NCBI GenBank assembly: GCA_000803105.1
Contig: JTDA01000003.1
Span: 186,001-250,000 of the forward strand
Length of the DNA stretch: 64,000 nt
Reading direction: 5' to 3'
From: Coprobacter secundus
GTDB lineage: Bacteria; Bacteroidota; Bacteroidia; Bacteroidales; Coprobacteraceae
The translations under genes and the position numbers were made by a program. This document shows, one piece after another, positions 50,957 through 59,931 of the stretch (the first letter of the stretch is position 1; each line of letters starts with the position of its first letter). The notes under the pieces were generated by a model that saw only the letters and a list, made by a program, of their open reading frames with translations, searched no databases and had not been told where the DNA came from.

Positions 50957-52318
50957 CTAATTTTCATTCAGGACATATATGCTTTTTGCGCCTATACGGG
51001 CTTCGAGCCATTTTTGGAATTGTTTTTCTTCTTCTTGATTTAAAGGGTGAGAATATCGGGTGATGGCTGTGGTCACTGTATCGAGTCTTGACGAATCGAT
51101 ATCGCTGAATATCATTTGTGAGATAGCTATTTCTTTTACTTTGGGAAATAATACTTTTAGCTCGGGAGCTATGGCTATGCCGATTGAATCGTATTGACGA
51201 CAATGTTCGACAACTGCTAAAAGTGAATCTATGCAACGGTTTTGTCTTTCTATTTTTTGTTGGTTATCTTTATAAATGTCTTGGAACATCATGCTGTTCA
51301 AGCTGTTTATGTCTATGTTGTTTTGTCCGTATCCTTGAGAAATGAGCAAACGTGTACCGCCAAGTCCGTATTGAGGTAGGCGAGATTCTATCATAGCAAT
51401 AGAGTCTTGGGGTACTTCTTTGCCGATAAGACTTACTTTGATGGTTCGTTGTCCGTTTATGATATTGGCTGATTTGTCTAATATCTGTGTCTCTGGAAAA
51501 TTGAGTTGAGTGTTTACGAATTGGTAAGCGGCTGCTTCAAAATAGTTTTGCCGTATCATATTGTAGGTCAGTATTATGCTTGGAGCTATGGTGAGTGTAA
51601 GTATAGTGTATACTATACGCTGTACTGTTTTTTCTCGTTTAGGGTCGACAAATTGTTTTTTTGAGAAATGCATGAGTTTTACTCCCAGTGTAGTTGCAAA
51701 GGCGATAAAAACGGAGTTAATAAAGAATAGGTAAAATGCACCAAAAAAGTAGTGAGGATTACCGTTTGCCAACCCAAAACCTGCGGTACAAAGAGGAGGC
51801 ATCAGTGCAGTAGCAATAGCAACACCAGGTAATACATTCCCTTTTTGTTTTGAGGACATGGCTACAATACCAGCTCCTCCACCAAAAAATGCGATAAGTA
51901 CATCATAGATTGTCGGAGCGGTACGGGCCAACAGTTCAGAACGGGCTTCATTTAAAGGGGAAATAAGGAAATAAAGAGTTGAAGTCAACACACTGAATAT
52001 GGTTGCTACTCCCAGATTATAAAAAGAACGTTTAATAAGCTCGAAGTCATTGATACCAAGGCCCAATCCTATTCCCATAATAGGGCCCATCAATGGAGAT
52101 ATAAGCATGGCCCCTATAATGACGGCAGTAGAATTTGTGTTCAGCCCTAATGATGCCATAAAAATGGCAAAAATCAATATCCATATATTAGAACCTTTAA
52201 ATTCTATCCCTTCCCGTATTGCTTGTACGGTAGTTTGTTCATTTTCCCGGTCTTGTTTTTGATCGAGATAGCGTTTTAAAGATTGCTTTACGGCATTTAA
52301 TGCATTATTGAAAGTCAT
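50957..52318 (-). CDS. DUF389 membrane protein
   Basis: Inner-membrane protein of 453 residues, function unknown. The central part (about 45-255) holds about six hydrophobic helices with the DUF389 signatures NSTAVIIGAMLISPLMGPIMGIGLGLG and GVAIATALMPPLCTAGFGLA in two halves. A soluble C-terminal domain (about 260-450) probably faces the cytoplasm or periplasm and contains a short coiled-coil stretch. It follows the flippase gene with only a 4-bp gap and should be cotranscribed with it. Confidence 0.85.
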   Translation of the reverse strand: MTFNNALNAVKQSLKRYLDQKQDRENEQTTVQAIREGIEFKGSNIWILIFAIFMASLGLNTNSTAVIIGAMLISPLMGPIMGIGLGLGINDFELIKRSFYNLGVATIFSVLTSTLYFLISPLNEARSELLARTAPTIYDVLIAFFGGGAGIVAMSSKQKGNVLPGVAIATALMPPLCTAGFGLANGNPHYFFGAFYLFFINSVFIAFATTLGVKLMHFSKKQFVDPKREKTVQRIVYTILTLTIAPSIILTYNMIRQNYFEAAAYQFVNTQLNFPETQILDKSANIINGQRTIKVSLIGKEVPQDSIAMIESRLPQYGLGGTRLLISQGYGQNNIDINSLNSMMFQDIYKDNQQKIERQNRCIDSLLAVVEHCRQYDSIGIAIAPELKVLFPKVKEIAISQMIFSDIDSSRLDTVTTAITRYSHPLNQEEEKQFQKWLEARIGAKSIYVLNEN

Positions 52319-52322
52319 AATA

Positions 52323-53825
52323 TTATCTTTTTATCCATCGATTTATGATTGGAATCTCTTTTAATGGTAAATCTCTGTGCATAAAACAGATAATAAAAGT
52401 AGCTAATAAAATGGTCCTGAACAATAATCTCAATATTAAATTATCAATAGTTACTGTATTGTTTATTAAATATAATATTCCGGCCAGAGCAGTATACAAA
52501 GCTATTGACTTTAAATCGTAATTTATCGGATAATTGTGCTGGCCGATAAAATAAGAAGCCAGCATCATGCAGAGATAACAGACAAAGGCTGCCCACGCGC
52601 ATGCCATGTAACCGTATTGAGGTACAAATACTACATTTATAATTATGGTAATGATAAATCCGAAAAGAGAAAACCATGCTCCCCATTGGGTTTTATCTGT
52701 CAATTTATACCATAAAGACAAATTGAAGAATATGCCAAAAAATAATTGTCCCATCATAACAATTGGTACGACGTCTATTCCTACATAATATTGGGCAGGC
52801 ATGAAGAATTGAACCAAATCAATATAGAACATTACTCCTAAAAAAATGAGTAGTCCGAAAATAATGAAATATTTCATGGCGTCAGCGTATGCTTGTTTAT
52901 TGTCGCCTGTATTTTTTTCTTTATTTTTTGCAAAGATAAAAGGTTCGTATGCAAAGCGGAAAGCTTGCGTGAACATCAACATTACAATAGATATTTTATA
53001 TACAGCTCCATAAATTCCGAGTTCAGACATGGGGTCGGGTCGGTTGGCTGCTAATATAGGGTATAACATTTTGTCGAATGTCTGATTCATTATTCCCGCA
53101 ACTCCTAATATGAGAAGAGGAAACGAATAGCTCAGCATCTGTTTCCATATTTTTGTATCGAATCGGTAACGGACTCCGAATATTTCGGGTAAGAGGATGA
53201 CGAGAATGATACCCGAACTGATGATATTAGATACCAGAATATAACCGACCATAAATGTAGGTTCGAAAAACCAAGAGACTGTTGCCGGATAGTGCTGATA
53301 TAGCCATGGACAAAGTAAAATGAAAAATAGATTAAAAAATATGTTGATGAATATGGATAATAATTTGACTGTAGCGAAACGAATCGGCCTTTTCTGATAT
53401 CTAAGGTAGGCAAAAGGCAGTGCTGTAAAAGCGTCTATGGCGATGATAAGAGCCATCATCCATATATAATCGGTATGTTCTGGATATCCTAGCCAACGCG
53501 AAATCGGTTGAAGGAATATGAGTATTAAGATGAAGAAAAGTGAGGAAGTGCAAGCCAGAGATATCAAGCCGGTAGTATAGACCTTGGTGGGGTCTTCGTA
53601 TTTTTCGTCGTTGGCGAATCTGAAAAATCCGGTTTCCAATCCGTATGTTAGTATGATAAGTAATAGTGCCATATAAGCATACAGATTGGTAACAATACCA
53701 TATTCTGCCGTAGTTTTGAGCACATTGATGTATAAAAATACAAAACACCAGTTTAAGAAGCGTCCGACGATACTACTCAACCCGTATATAGCCGTGTCTT
53801 TGGCTAAACTTTTCATTCCCGACAT
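52323..53825 (-). CDS. Oligosaccharide flippase, Wzx-like (MATE/MOP superfamily)
   Basis: Membrane protein of 500 residues with about 12-14 hydrophobic helices. The N-terminus (KSLAKDTAIYGLSSIVGRFLNW) is the usual opening of polysaccharide biosynthesis proteins of the MOP exporter superfamily. It would flip lipid-linked oligosaccharide units across the inner membrane. The neighbouring GT9, Kdo-kinase-like and manC genes support a role in lipopolysaccharide or capsule building. ATG at 53825 or Met4 at 53816 are both possible. It lies 39 bp after ruvB, so it may share that transcript. Confidence 0.87.
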   Translation of the reverse strand: MSGMKSLAKDTAIYGLSSIVGRFLNWCFVFLYINVLKTTAEYGIVTNLYAYMALLLIILTYGLETGFFRFANDEKYEDPTKVYTTGLISLACTSSLFFILILIFLQPISRWLGYPEHTDYIWMMALIIAIDAFTALPFAYLRYQKRPIRFATVKLLSIFINIFFNLFFILLCPWLYQHYPATVSWFFEPTFMVGYILVSNIISSGIILVILLPEIFGVRYRFDTKIWKQMLSYSFPLLILGVAGIMNQTFDKMLYPILAANRPDPMSELGIYGAVYKISIVMLMFTQAFRFAYEPFIFAKNKEKNTGDNKQAYADAMKYFIIFGLLIFLGVMFYIDLVQFFMPAQYYVGIDVVPIVMMGQLFFGIFFNLSLWYKLTDKTQWGAWFSLFGFIITIIINVVFVPQYGYMACAWAAFVCYLCMMLASYFIGQHNYPINYDLKSIALYTALAGILYLINNTVTIDNLILRLLFRTILLATFIICFMHRDLPLKEIPIINRWIKR

Positions 53826-53864
53826 AAGCTTGATGTTCTTGAAAATGAATAAATCTGATTTTTA

Positions 53865-54887
53865 TTAAAACAAAGATCCCTGATCTGAAAATCTGGTTCT
53901 ATGAAGATGAGTATACGCTAAGTCTGTAACTTCTCGTCCGCGGGGAGTTCGTTTGATAAAGCCTTCTTTTATCAGGTAAGGTTCGTATACCTCTTCTACG
54001 GTTCCTGCATCTTCACCCAATGCCGTTGCTATTGTTGTGAGTCCTACAGGGCCTCCCTTAAATTTATCGATAATTGTTGTCAGTATTTTATTATCGATTT
54101 CATCCAATCCGTATTTATCGATATTTAAAGCTTCCAGGGCAAAACGGGCTATACTTATATCTATTTTGCCGGAGCCTTTTACTTGAGCAAAGTCTCTTAC
54201 TCGGCGGAGTAGGGCATTTGCAATACGAGGCGTACCCCGGCTTCGCATCGATATCTCGATTGCAGCTTCCTGTGTACATGGAACTTGCATGATTGCTGCC
54301 GATCGTAAAATGATATGGGACAGAACTTGATGGTCGTAATATTCGAGGTGGCAATTGATACCAAATCTTGCACGTAGCGGGCTGGTCAACAATCCGCTAC
54401 GGGTAGTTGCTCCGACCAAAGTAAAAGGATTCAATTCTATCTGGATAGAACGGGCACTGGGCCCTTTGTCTATCATTATATCTATCCTGTAATCCTCCAT
54501 TGCAGAATACAAATACTCCTCTACAACTGGGCTTAATCGGTGTATTTCGTCGATGAATAATACATCATTAGGTTCCAGAGATGTCAATATCCCGGCAAGG
54601 TCTCCGGGTTTGTCTAATACCGGTCCGGATGTAATTTTGAATCCCACACCCAATTCATTGGCAACAATATTTGATAAAGTGGTTTTCCCAAGTCCGGGAG
54701 GTCCATGTAAGAGAACGTGGTCAAGAGCTTCTTTCCTCATTTTAGCAGCCATAACAAAAACTTTTAAGTTCTCGATTATTTTATCTTGTCCGCTAAAATC
54801 TTCGAAAGCTAAAGGACGTAAAGCCTTCTCAAATTCCCTTTCGGTATCTGATAAGTTTTGATCTCGTATGTCAAAATCATTTTCCAT
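53865..54887 (-). CDS. ruvB: Holliday junction branch migration DNA helicase RuvB
   Basis: AAA+ motor of the RuvAB complex, which moves Holliday junctions during recombination repair. 340 residues with RuvB hallmarks: LRPLAFEDFSGQ (about 23-34), Walker A GPPGLGKTT (62-70), Walker B LFIDEIHRL (about 110-118), sensor GATTR, arginine-finger region SPLRARFG, and the C-terminal winged helix ending with GFIKRTPRGREVT. It lies inside an envelope gene cluster, without ruvA or ruvC nearby. Confidence 0.97.
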   Translation of the reverse strand: MENDFDIRDQNLSDTEREFEKALRPLAFEDFSGQDKIIENLKVFVMAAKMRKEALDHVLLHGPPGLGKTTLSNIVANELGVGFKITSGPVLDKPGDLAGILTSLEPNDVLFIDEIHRLSPVVEEYLYSAMEDYRIDIMIDKGPSARSIQIELNPFTLVGATTRSGLLTSPLRARFGINCHLEYYDHQVLSHIILRSAAIMQVPCTQEAAIEISMRSRGTPRIANALLRRVRDFAQVKGSGKIDISIARFALEALNIDKYGLDEIDNKILTTIIDKFKGGPVGLTTIATALGEDAGTVEEVYEPYLIKEGFIKRTPRGREVTDLAYTHLHRTRFSDQGSLF

Positions 54888-54912
54888 TGTTCGGATTTTC
54901 TCTTTCGGATGA

Positions 54913-54920
54913 CAAACTTA
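54913..54920 (-). promoter_or_regulatory. -7 element upstream of ruvB
   Basis: TAAGTTTG on the minus strand, a perfect TAnnTTTG, 26 bp before the ruvB start. No good -33 element is seen at the proper distance. Confidence 0.4.
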
Positions 54921-54989
54921 ACCAATAATTCTGGGAATATAAATGTTTCGACTTAAAAAAGTCCTTATTTATATTGTAATATTTAAAGA

Positions 54990-55733
54990 TTATTTCCGTC
55001 TTATTCGTTTTTTCAGCTCCATTTTTTTTGCCCATTTCCGAAAAAATTCAGCTTGAAAATGTTGCGCAGCCTTTACTGATTTATCAATATCCCATCCCCG
55101 TTTTTTTGCATATTCTGTAACAATATAACGTATGACATTCGGATCCCAAGTCAGCCGTTCGAAATTTCGTAAGCATTGTTTCGGTGTTAATTTGCCAAAA
55201 TGCATACGGTTAAGGTCTACCAAGCTGAATGAAATTTTATCTTGATCTATTTTGAATAGTATATTTCCTGGCGAATAATCGAGATGCAGTATACCTGCTT
55301 CGTGTAATTTTACTGTAAAGTCGGCAAAAGCATTTAAGATATTTTCTTGGCCGTGGATTCCGTCATTGAATTCTCTCATTAAGCGAGGATAATTTTCAGT
55401 TAATGAAATAAAGTATCCTTGGTAAAAAATATGGCCACGTTTCACTTCTATATAAGCAATTGGTTCAGGTGTTCTAATGCCGCATTTTAATAAATATAGT
55501 GCGTACTTATATGCTCTTTCGGCTTTACTTGGACGAAAAAATGTATATGCCAGTTGATTGATGCGTAAAGGAACTTTATATCGTTTGACGGTAAGGTCGA
55601 TATCGTCGATAATGAATCTTTTTATGATATTTCGTGCACTATATATAGTTTCCCCACTGTTTTCGAATTCATATGGGAGATTTTCTATAAAGCTTCCCAA
55701 TTTTTTATATTTAGGATTTATCACAATTTTCAT
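54990..55733 (-). CDS. Lipopolysaccharide core kinase-like protein (Kdo/InaA family)
   Basis: Protein-kinase-fold protein of 247 residues. The catalytic loop is LHLDYSPGNILF (His150, Asp152, Asn157), and VDLNRM (Asp173) stands where most kinases have DFG. This is the pattern of the Kdo/WaaP/InaA group, which phosphorylates Kdo or heptose in the lipopolysaccharide core. Lys51 (LTVKRY) is a candidate for the ATP lysine. The C-terminus is very basic (KKMELKKRIRRK), as expected for a membrane-surface enzyme. It is placed between the GT9 gene and ruvB with gaps of 131 and 102 bp. Confidence 0.75.
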   Translation of the reverse strand: MKIVINPKYKKLGSFIENLPYEFENSGETIYSARNIIKRFIIDDIDLTVKRYKVPLRINQLAYTFFRPSKAERAYKYALYLLKCGIRTPEPIAYIEVKRGHIFYQGYFISLTENYPRLMREFNDGIHGQENILNAFADFTVKLHEAGILHLDYSPGNILFKIDQDKISFSLVDLNRMHFGKLTPKQCLRNFERLTWDPNVIRYIVTEYAKKRGWDIDKSVKAAQHFQAEFFRKWAKKMELKKRIRRK

Positions 55734-55825
55734 GTGAAATAGGTTTTATTATAGTTATTTGTGTAAATTGTATGGGTGAATCTTGTCTTTTGCATGGTGA
55801 GAAAATAAAAGTTCTCTTACCGTCG

Positions 55826-55833
55826 CAAAAATA
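55826..55833 (-). promoter_or_regulatory. -7 element upstream of the Kdo-kinase-like gene
   Basis: TATTTTTG on the minus strand, matching TAnnTTTG, 92 bp before the ATG at 55733. No clear -33 element. Confidence 0.35.
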
Positions 55834-55864
55834 CCTATTTTAGTTACATATGCAGGCTATTACT

Positions 55865-56920
55865 TTATTTTTTTGAGTTTATTAATAGTTTTATTTTTTC
55901 TATTATCATTTCGGGGGTGATTTCGTAAAGGCAAGCATAATCTTTTCTCCAGCAAGGTTTATTCCCAAATATGGAACATGGGCGGCATGGCAGCTCTATT
56001 TCTACCGTATTTGATTTGTCTTGTCTCCATCCCATAAACCCTGCATAAGGATGCGTGGCCCCCCAAATAGAAATTACAGGGGTATTTACCAATGAAGCCA
56101 GATGCATGTTTGCAGAGTCCATACTGAGCATAACGTCGAGTTGGCTCATAATAGAGAGTTCTGTCTCAAAACCCAAATTTTTCCCTGCGAATGATATAGT
56201 ATTGCTATATTTATTTGCCCATTCGTTTATAATAGTCTCTTCGTGTCCTTTACTGCCGAAGAAGAATATTTGATATTTGTTTGAGGAGGATAGTTGGGAA
56301 ACGACAATTTCCATCAATTCTATAGGATATATTTTACCTTTGTGCTTAGCAAAGGGAGCTATACCGATTAGGCTTTTGCTGTTATCTGATATATTTATGC
56401 CATTAGGTAATGGAGGTATGGCTGTATTTTGGAATAGGGAAATAAAAGTTTCGTTAAAAGAAAATCCTAATTTATTGAATACTTCTGTATATCGTACGAA
56501 TGATGACTTTAATTGTTTTTTTTGCTTGTGTTCGCGGGTGGTAAGCTTTCTTTTTTCTTTACGACCTTTATTTATATGAGCAACTTTACATCCAGAAAGT
56601 GCAAATAAGAAGCGCAAGATTTTGGATCGTAACACATCGTGTAAATCGGCTATGATATTGAAAGAGCTGTTTCTCAATTCCCTGTATAATGTATAGAGCC
56701 CTTTAATACCGGAGTGTTTCCCTCGGATTTGTGCTGATATGATAACCAGATTAGCGGGTTTTTCAATAAACAGATTCGATGCATGAGGAGATGTAAGCAT
56801 CGTAAATTCTATTTGAGGATATGCACGGCATACCGAATATACAATAGGTATACTCATGGCAACATCTCCTAAAGCAGATAGACGGATAATCAAGACTTTT
56901 TTTATCTTATTGATATCCAA
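55865..56920 (-). CDS. Glycosyltransferase family 9 (heptosyltransferase-like)
   Basis: Cytoplasmic GT-B enzyme of 351 residues that adds a heptose or similar sugar to the lipopolysaccharide core. GT9 features: VLIIRLSALGDVAMSIPIV at the N-terminus, LIGIAPFAKHKGKIYP at the start of the second half, and SMDSANMHLASLVNTPVISIWG (about 265-286, donor site). The codon at 56920 is TTG. A stop codon lies two codons upstream and the next Met is residue 22, past the conserved SALGD, so TTG is very probably the real start. It lies 7 bp after the DUF4254 gene. Confidence 0.9.
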   Translation of the reverse strand: MDINKIKKVLIIRLSALGDVAMSIPIVYSVCRAYPQIEFTMLTSPHASNLFIEKPANLVIISAQIRGKHSGIKGLYTLYRELRNSSFNIIADLHDVLRSKILRFLFALSGCKVAHINKGRKEKRKLTTREHKQKKQLKSSFVRYTEVFNKLGFSFNETFISLFQNTAIPPLPNGINISDNSKSLIGIAPFAKHKGKIYPIELMEIVVSQLSSSNKYQIFFFGSKGHEETIINEWANKYSNTISFAGKNLGFETELSIMSQLDVMLSMDSANMHLASLVNTPVISIWGATHPYAGFMGWRQDKSNTVEIELPCRPCSIFGNKPCWRKDYACLYEITPEMIIEKIKLLINSKK

Positions 56921-56927
56921 AACTTAA

Positions 56928-57536
56928 TTATTTTTTGTTTGCATATAACACCGGATTAAGGGCCGGATCATTGTACATTTTCATTTGTTTATAGACTTTC
57001 ATGTATTTCCGTCCGGTTTCAATGTCGGCAAGCAATTGGTCGATGGCGGTTGTTAGGTCTATTCTTTGTTCAAGTAGTATCCTTAACTTTTCTCTGCATT
57101 TTTCGATATGTTCAGGAGACGCTTCTTTGCGTTCAACTTCTTGCTGCATATGGTATATCTTTAATGCAAGTATCGATAACCGGTCGAGTGCCCAAGCTGG
57201 GCTTTCTGTATTTATTGTGGCATCAGGGGCAGGGATTACGTTTTTATATTTGTCTAAGAAGTAGCTGTCTATAAGTTCGACTAAGTCTGTCCTGTCTTGA
57301 TTAGATTTATCTATTCTTCGTTTTATTTTCAGAGCTTCGACCGGATCGATTTCGGGATTTCGTATGATATCTTCAAGATGCCATTGTACGGCATCGATCC
57401 AGTTTTTGAGAAACAAATAATATTCGATGCTTTTTTCTTCAAAAGGATTATTCATTTCTGCATTGACATCATCCATTGTATGGTAATATTGAGTCGCATT
57501 CCAAAAAATGCGGTTGCTTTTTTCGCTGAAATCCAT
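56928..57536 (-). CDS. DUF4254 protein
   Basis: 202 residues, mostly helical and charged, matching DUF4254 (IDAVQWHLEDIIRNP, RIDKSNQDRTDLVELID, PAWALDRLSILALKIYHM). Found in Bacteroidota and some others next to lipopolysaccharide glycosyltransferases. Function unknown; no catalytic motif or membrane segment. It is the first gene of a transcript with GT9 and has a full promoter (57563-57594). Confidence 0.82.
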   Translation of the reverse strand: MDFSEKSNRIFWNATQYYHTMDDVNAEMNNPFEEKSIEYYLFLKNWIDAVQWHLEDIIRNPEIDPVEALKIKRRIDKSNQDRTDLVELIDSYFLDKYKNVIPAPDATINTESPAWALDRLSILALKIYHMQQEVERKEASPEHIEKCREKLRILLEQRIDLTTAIDQLLADIETGRKYMKVYKQMKMYNDPALNPVLYANKK

Positions 57537-57562
57537 TTTGTTTATTTTTTAATTCTTTGTTA

Positions 57563-57594
57563 CAAACATAAGAATAGTTTTACAAAATACCAAA
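57563..57594 (-). promoter_or_regulatory. Promoter of the DUF4254-GT9 operon
   Basis: Minus strand: -7 TATGTTTG (57563-57570) and -33 TTTG (57591-57594), spacing 20 bp, 27 bp before the ATG. It is divergent from and close to the pdxB promoter at 57600-57632. Confidence 0.7.
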
Positions 57595-57599
57595 GAACA

Positions 57600-57632
57600 T
57601 TTGATAATGAACTAAAAAAGAAATTATCTTTA
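57600..57632 (+). promoter_or_regulatory. Promoter of pdxB
   Basis: -33 TTTG (57600-57603) and -7 TATCTTTA (57625-57632, one mismatch), spacing 21 bp, 18 bp before the ATG at 57651. The location supports that start over longer readings of the frame. Confidence 0.55.
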
Positions 57633-57650
57633 CAAAAGAAAAAATGTGAG

Positions 57651-58757
57651 ATGAAAATAATTGTTGATAATAAAATACCATATATAAAAGGTATACTTGA
57701 GCCTTTTGCTGATGTGGAGTATTATGCTCCGGCCGATATAAACCGGGAGGTAGTTTGTGATGCCGATATTCTTATTATAAGGACACGGACTCGTTGCAAT
57801 AGAGAATTATTGGAGGGTAGTAAGGTGCGTTATATTGGGACGGCAACTATCGGGTATGACCATATCGATACGGAGTGGTGCGGCAAAAATGGTATTGTAT
57901 GGACGAATGCTCCGGGCTGTAATGCATCTTCAGTCGGGCAATATATTTTATCATCTTTGTTGTCATTGCAAGAACGAAAGGATTTTGTTCTGGAAGGTAA
58001 GGTTATCGGGATTGTAGGTGTCGGTAATGTGGGGCGTATTGTTGCCGATTATTGCCGAATGGTAGGAATGGAAGTTTTGTTGAATGACCCACCAAGAGCC
58101 CGCTTAGAGGATTCTACTTGTTTTGTCTCCCTTGATGAGGTTGCCAAGGAATGTGATATCATTACTTTCCATACTCCGTTGAATAAATCAGGTATGGATT
58201 GTACATATCATTTGGCAGGAGCGGATTTTTTTTCTCGGTTGAGAAAAAGACCTGTCATTATAAACTCTTCGCGAGGAGAAGTTGTAGATAATAGAGCTCT
58301 ATATAACGCCTATCAAAGCGGCAACGTTTCGGAAATGATTTTAGATTGTTGGGAAAATGAGCCTGATGTAGATGATGTTTTGTTGTCTAATGTATTTATT
58401 GGGACTCCCCATATTGCAGGGTACTCGGCTGATGGAAAAGCGAATGCAACGAGACAGATAGTGCAGGCTATAAGTCGATGGATGGGTATATCTATAGATA
58501 CGTCTTTGATACAGCCTCCGGCTCCGGTATTTCCGGATATAGACTTAAGCCTGTGTTCTGATAATATACTGGCTTCAGCAGTATTGGCTACTTATGACCC
58601 CAGAAACGATACTGCAGCTTTACGGGCAGCTCCTGGAACTTTTGAAAAATTGCGAGGAGAATATGGCTTACGGAGAGAGTTCAACGCCTATACGGTGCAT
58701 CATGCAGTTTCACGAGATATAGAGTTACTTCAAAAATTAGGTTTCCAAGTTTCTTGA
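57651..58757 (+). CDS. pdxB: Erythronate-4-phosphate dehydrogenase
   Basis: NAD-dependent D-2-hydroxyacid dehydrogenase of the DXP-dependent pyridoxal phosphate pathway; oxidises 4-phosphoerythronate. 368 residues from this ATG. It has a Rossmann domain with GVGNVG (123-128), a substrate-side motif TATIGYDHID (64-73), catalytic Arg in NSSRGEVV, Glu in CWENEPD and His in GTPHIAGYS, plus the C-terminal dimer domain that marks PdxB. The frame is open upstream to 57297, but that part lies antisense to the DUF4254 gene and shows no homology. It ends 21 bp inside the convergent purN gene. Confidence 0.93.
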   Translation: MKIIVDNKIPYIKGILEPFADVEYYAPADINREVVCDADILIIRTRTRCNRELLEGSKVRYIGTATIGYDHIDTEWCGKNGIVWTNAPGCNASSVGQYILSSLLSLQERKDFVLEGKVIGIVGVGNVGRIVADYCRMVGMEVLLNDPPRARLEDSTCFVSLDEVAKECDIITFHTPLNKSGMDCTYHLAGADFFSRLRKRPVIINSSRGEVVDNRALYNAYQSGNVSEMILDCWENEPDVDDVLLSNVFIGTPHIAGYSADGKANATRQIVQAISRWMGISIDTSLIQPPAPVFPDIDLSLCSDNILASAVLATYDPRNDTAALRAAPGTFEKLRGEYGLRREFNAYTVHHAVSRDIELLQKLGFQVS

Positions 58758-59321
58758 GGACAATAGCAAATCGATTGTTTGGGGATAGTATTTATATTCT
58801 AATTCATGTACTCGAGCAGCGACGGTCTCTGGAGTGTCATCCGGAAAGACAGGACAGGTATACTGTGATATACATTCGCCTTCATCATAATGTTCATTTA
58901 TGTAATGTATGGTAATACCAGTCTGAGTTTCACCTGCATCTATGACTGCCCGGTGTACATTATTTCCATACATACCTTTACCGCCAAAACGAGGCAAAAG
59001 TGCAGGATGTATATTTATAATTGATTTAGGATAGCTTTCGATGATGTATAATGGTATTTGCAATAGAAATCCTGCTAATACGATAAAATCTATATGTTTG
59101 TTTTTAAGTATGGACAGAACATATTCGGATTTTTGGAAATCTTCCCGAGTAATGATTTGAGTTTCTATGTCGAATTTCTTCACTCGTTCCAGGACATAAG
59201 CATTGTGTTTGTTACAAATAAGCAGAGATACTTCAACGTTGGAGGAATTTGAAAAGTATCGAATTATATTTTCTGCATTGCTTCCAGAACCGGATGCGAA
59301 TATGGCGATATGTTTTGTCAT
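58737..59321 (-). CDS. purN: Phosphoribosylglycinamide formyltransferase
   Basis: Third step of purine synthesis: transfers formyl from 10-formyl-tetrahydrofolate to GAR. 194 residues with FASGSGSNAENI (8-19, phosphate loop), catalytic Asn103, His105 in INIHPALLPRFGG and Asp146 in HYDEGE. Length is normal. It is convergent with pdxB with a 21-bp overlap of the coding ends. Confidence 0.95.
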   Translation of the reverse strand: MTKHIAIFASGSGSNAENIIRYFSNSSNVEVSLLICNKHNAYVLERVKKFDIETQIITREDFQKSEYVLSILKNKHIDFIVLAGFLLQIPLYIIESYPKSIINIHPALLPRFGGKGMYGNNVHRAVIDAGETQTGITIHYINEHYDEGECISQYTCPVFPDDTPETVAARVHELEYKYYPQTIDLLLSSRNLET

Positions 59322-59673
59322 AAATAATAATCAGCTTGTTATTCGAAAAAACAAAATTACTAAAAAACTAAGAAAATCAGACATTTTTGAAATGTAATGT
59401 GTAAACAATAAAAATGAATATACATAAAGTTGTGCTGGGAAAGGGGCATTTTATTTGTAGTTGTCTTAATATAGTGGCTTCCAAAAGACTATATTCGAAA
59501 GAAAAAAGACGATGAAATACTAATTTGGATAGTGAAAATTGCACAAAATATGTATGTGTGTGCAATTTTAATGAAATAATACGGTAAATATTTTTTTTGT
59601 TTGGAGAAAATTGTATTTCTTTGCACTGCAAAAATAAGAAAGTAATTTATTAATTAACTAAAAACTGGAAGTT
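59322..59673. promoter_or_regulatory. Divergent control region between purN and acpP
   Basis: 352 bp without a gene. Minus strand: -7 TAATTTTG at 59352-59359 for purN (31 bp before its ATG). Plus strand: the acpP promoter near 59596-59623. Two perfect inverted repeats lie between them: 8-bp arms at 59468-59475 and 59488-59495, and 11-bp arms at 59535-59545 and 59559-59569. They are candidates for operators, since no gene reads into them as a terminator would need. Confidence 0.5.
59596..59623 (+). promoter_or_regulatory. Promoter of acpP-fabF-rnc
   Basis: -33 TTTG (59596-59599) and -7 TTTCTTTG (59616-59623, one mismatch to TAnnTTTG), spacing 16 bp, 50 bp before the acpP ATG. Confidence 0.5.
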
Positions 59674-59910
59674 ATGTCTGAAATTGCATCAAGAGTAAAA
59701 GCGATTATCGTTGATAAATTGGCCGTAGAAGAATCGGAAGTAACACCTGAAGCAAGCTTTACAAATGATTTGGGTGCTGATTCTCTTGACACCGTTGAAT
59801 TGATCATGGATTTTGAAAAAGAATTCGGTGTTAGCATTCCCGATGATCAAACTGAAAAAATCCAAACTGTAGGAGATGCAATAGCTTATATTGAAGCTAA
59901 TGTGAAGTAA
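59674..59910 (+). CDS. acpP: Acyl carrier protein
   Basis: 78-residue acidic helical protein that carries fatty acyl chains on a phosphopantetheine arm. The attachment serine is in GADSLDTVELIM (Ser36-37 region). Length and charge are normal. It starts the classical acpP-fabF-rnc gene order, with fabF 21 bp downstream. Confidence 0.97.
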   Translation: MSEIASRVKAIIVDKLAVEESEVTPEASFTNDLGADSLDTVELIMDFEKEFGVSIPDDQTEKIQTVGDAIAYIEANVK

Positions 59911-59931
59911 ATCCAACACTACTCTATTTGT

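Noticed and set aside
57297..57650. Upstream extension of the pdxB frame by 118 codons
   Set aside because: It is antisense to the DUF4254 gene, crosses both divergent promoters and shows no PdxB homology. The ATG at 57651 starts the conserved fold.
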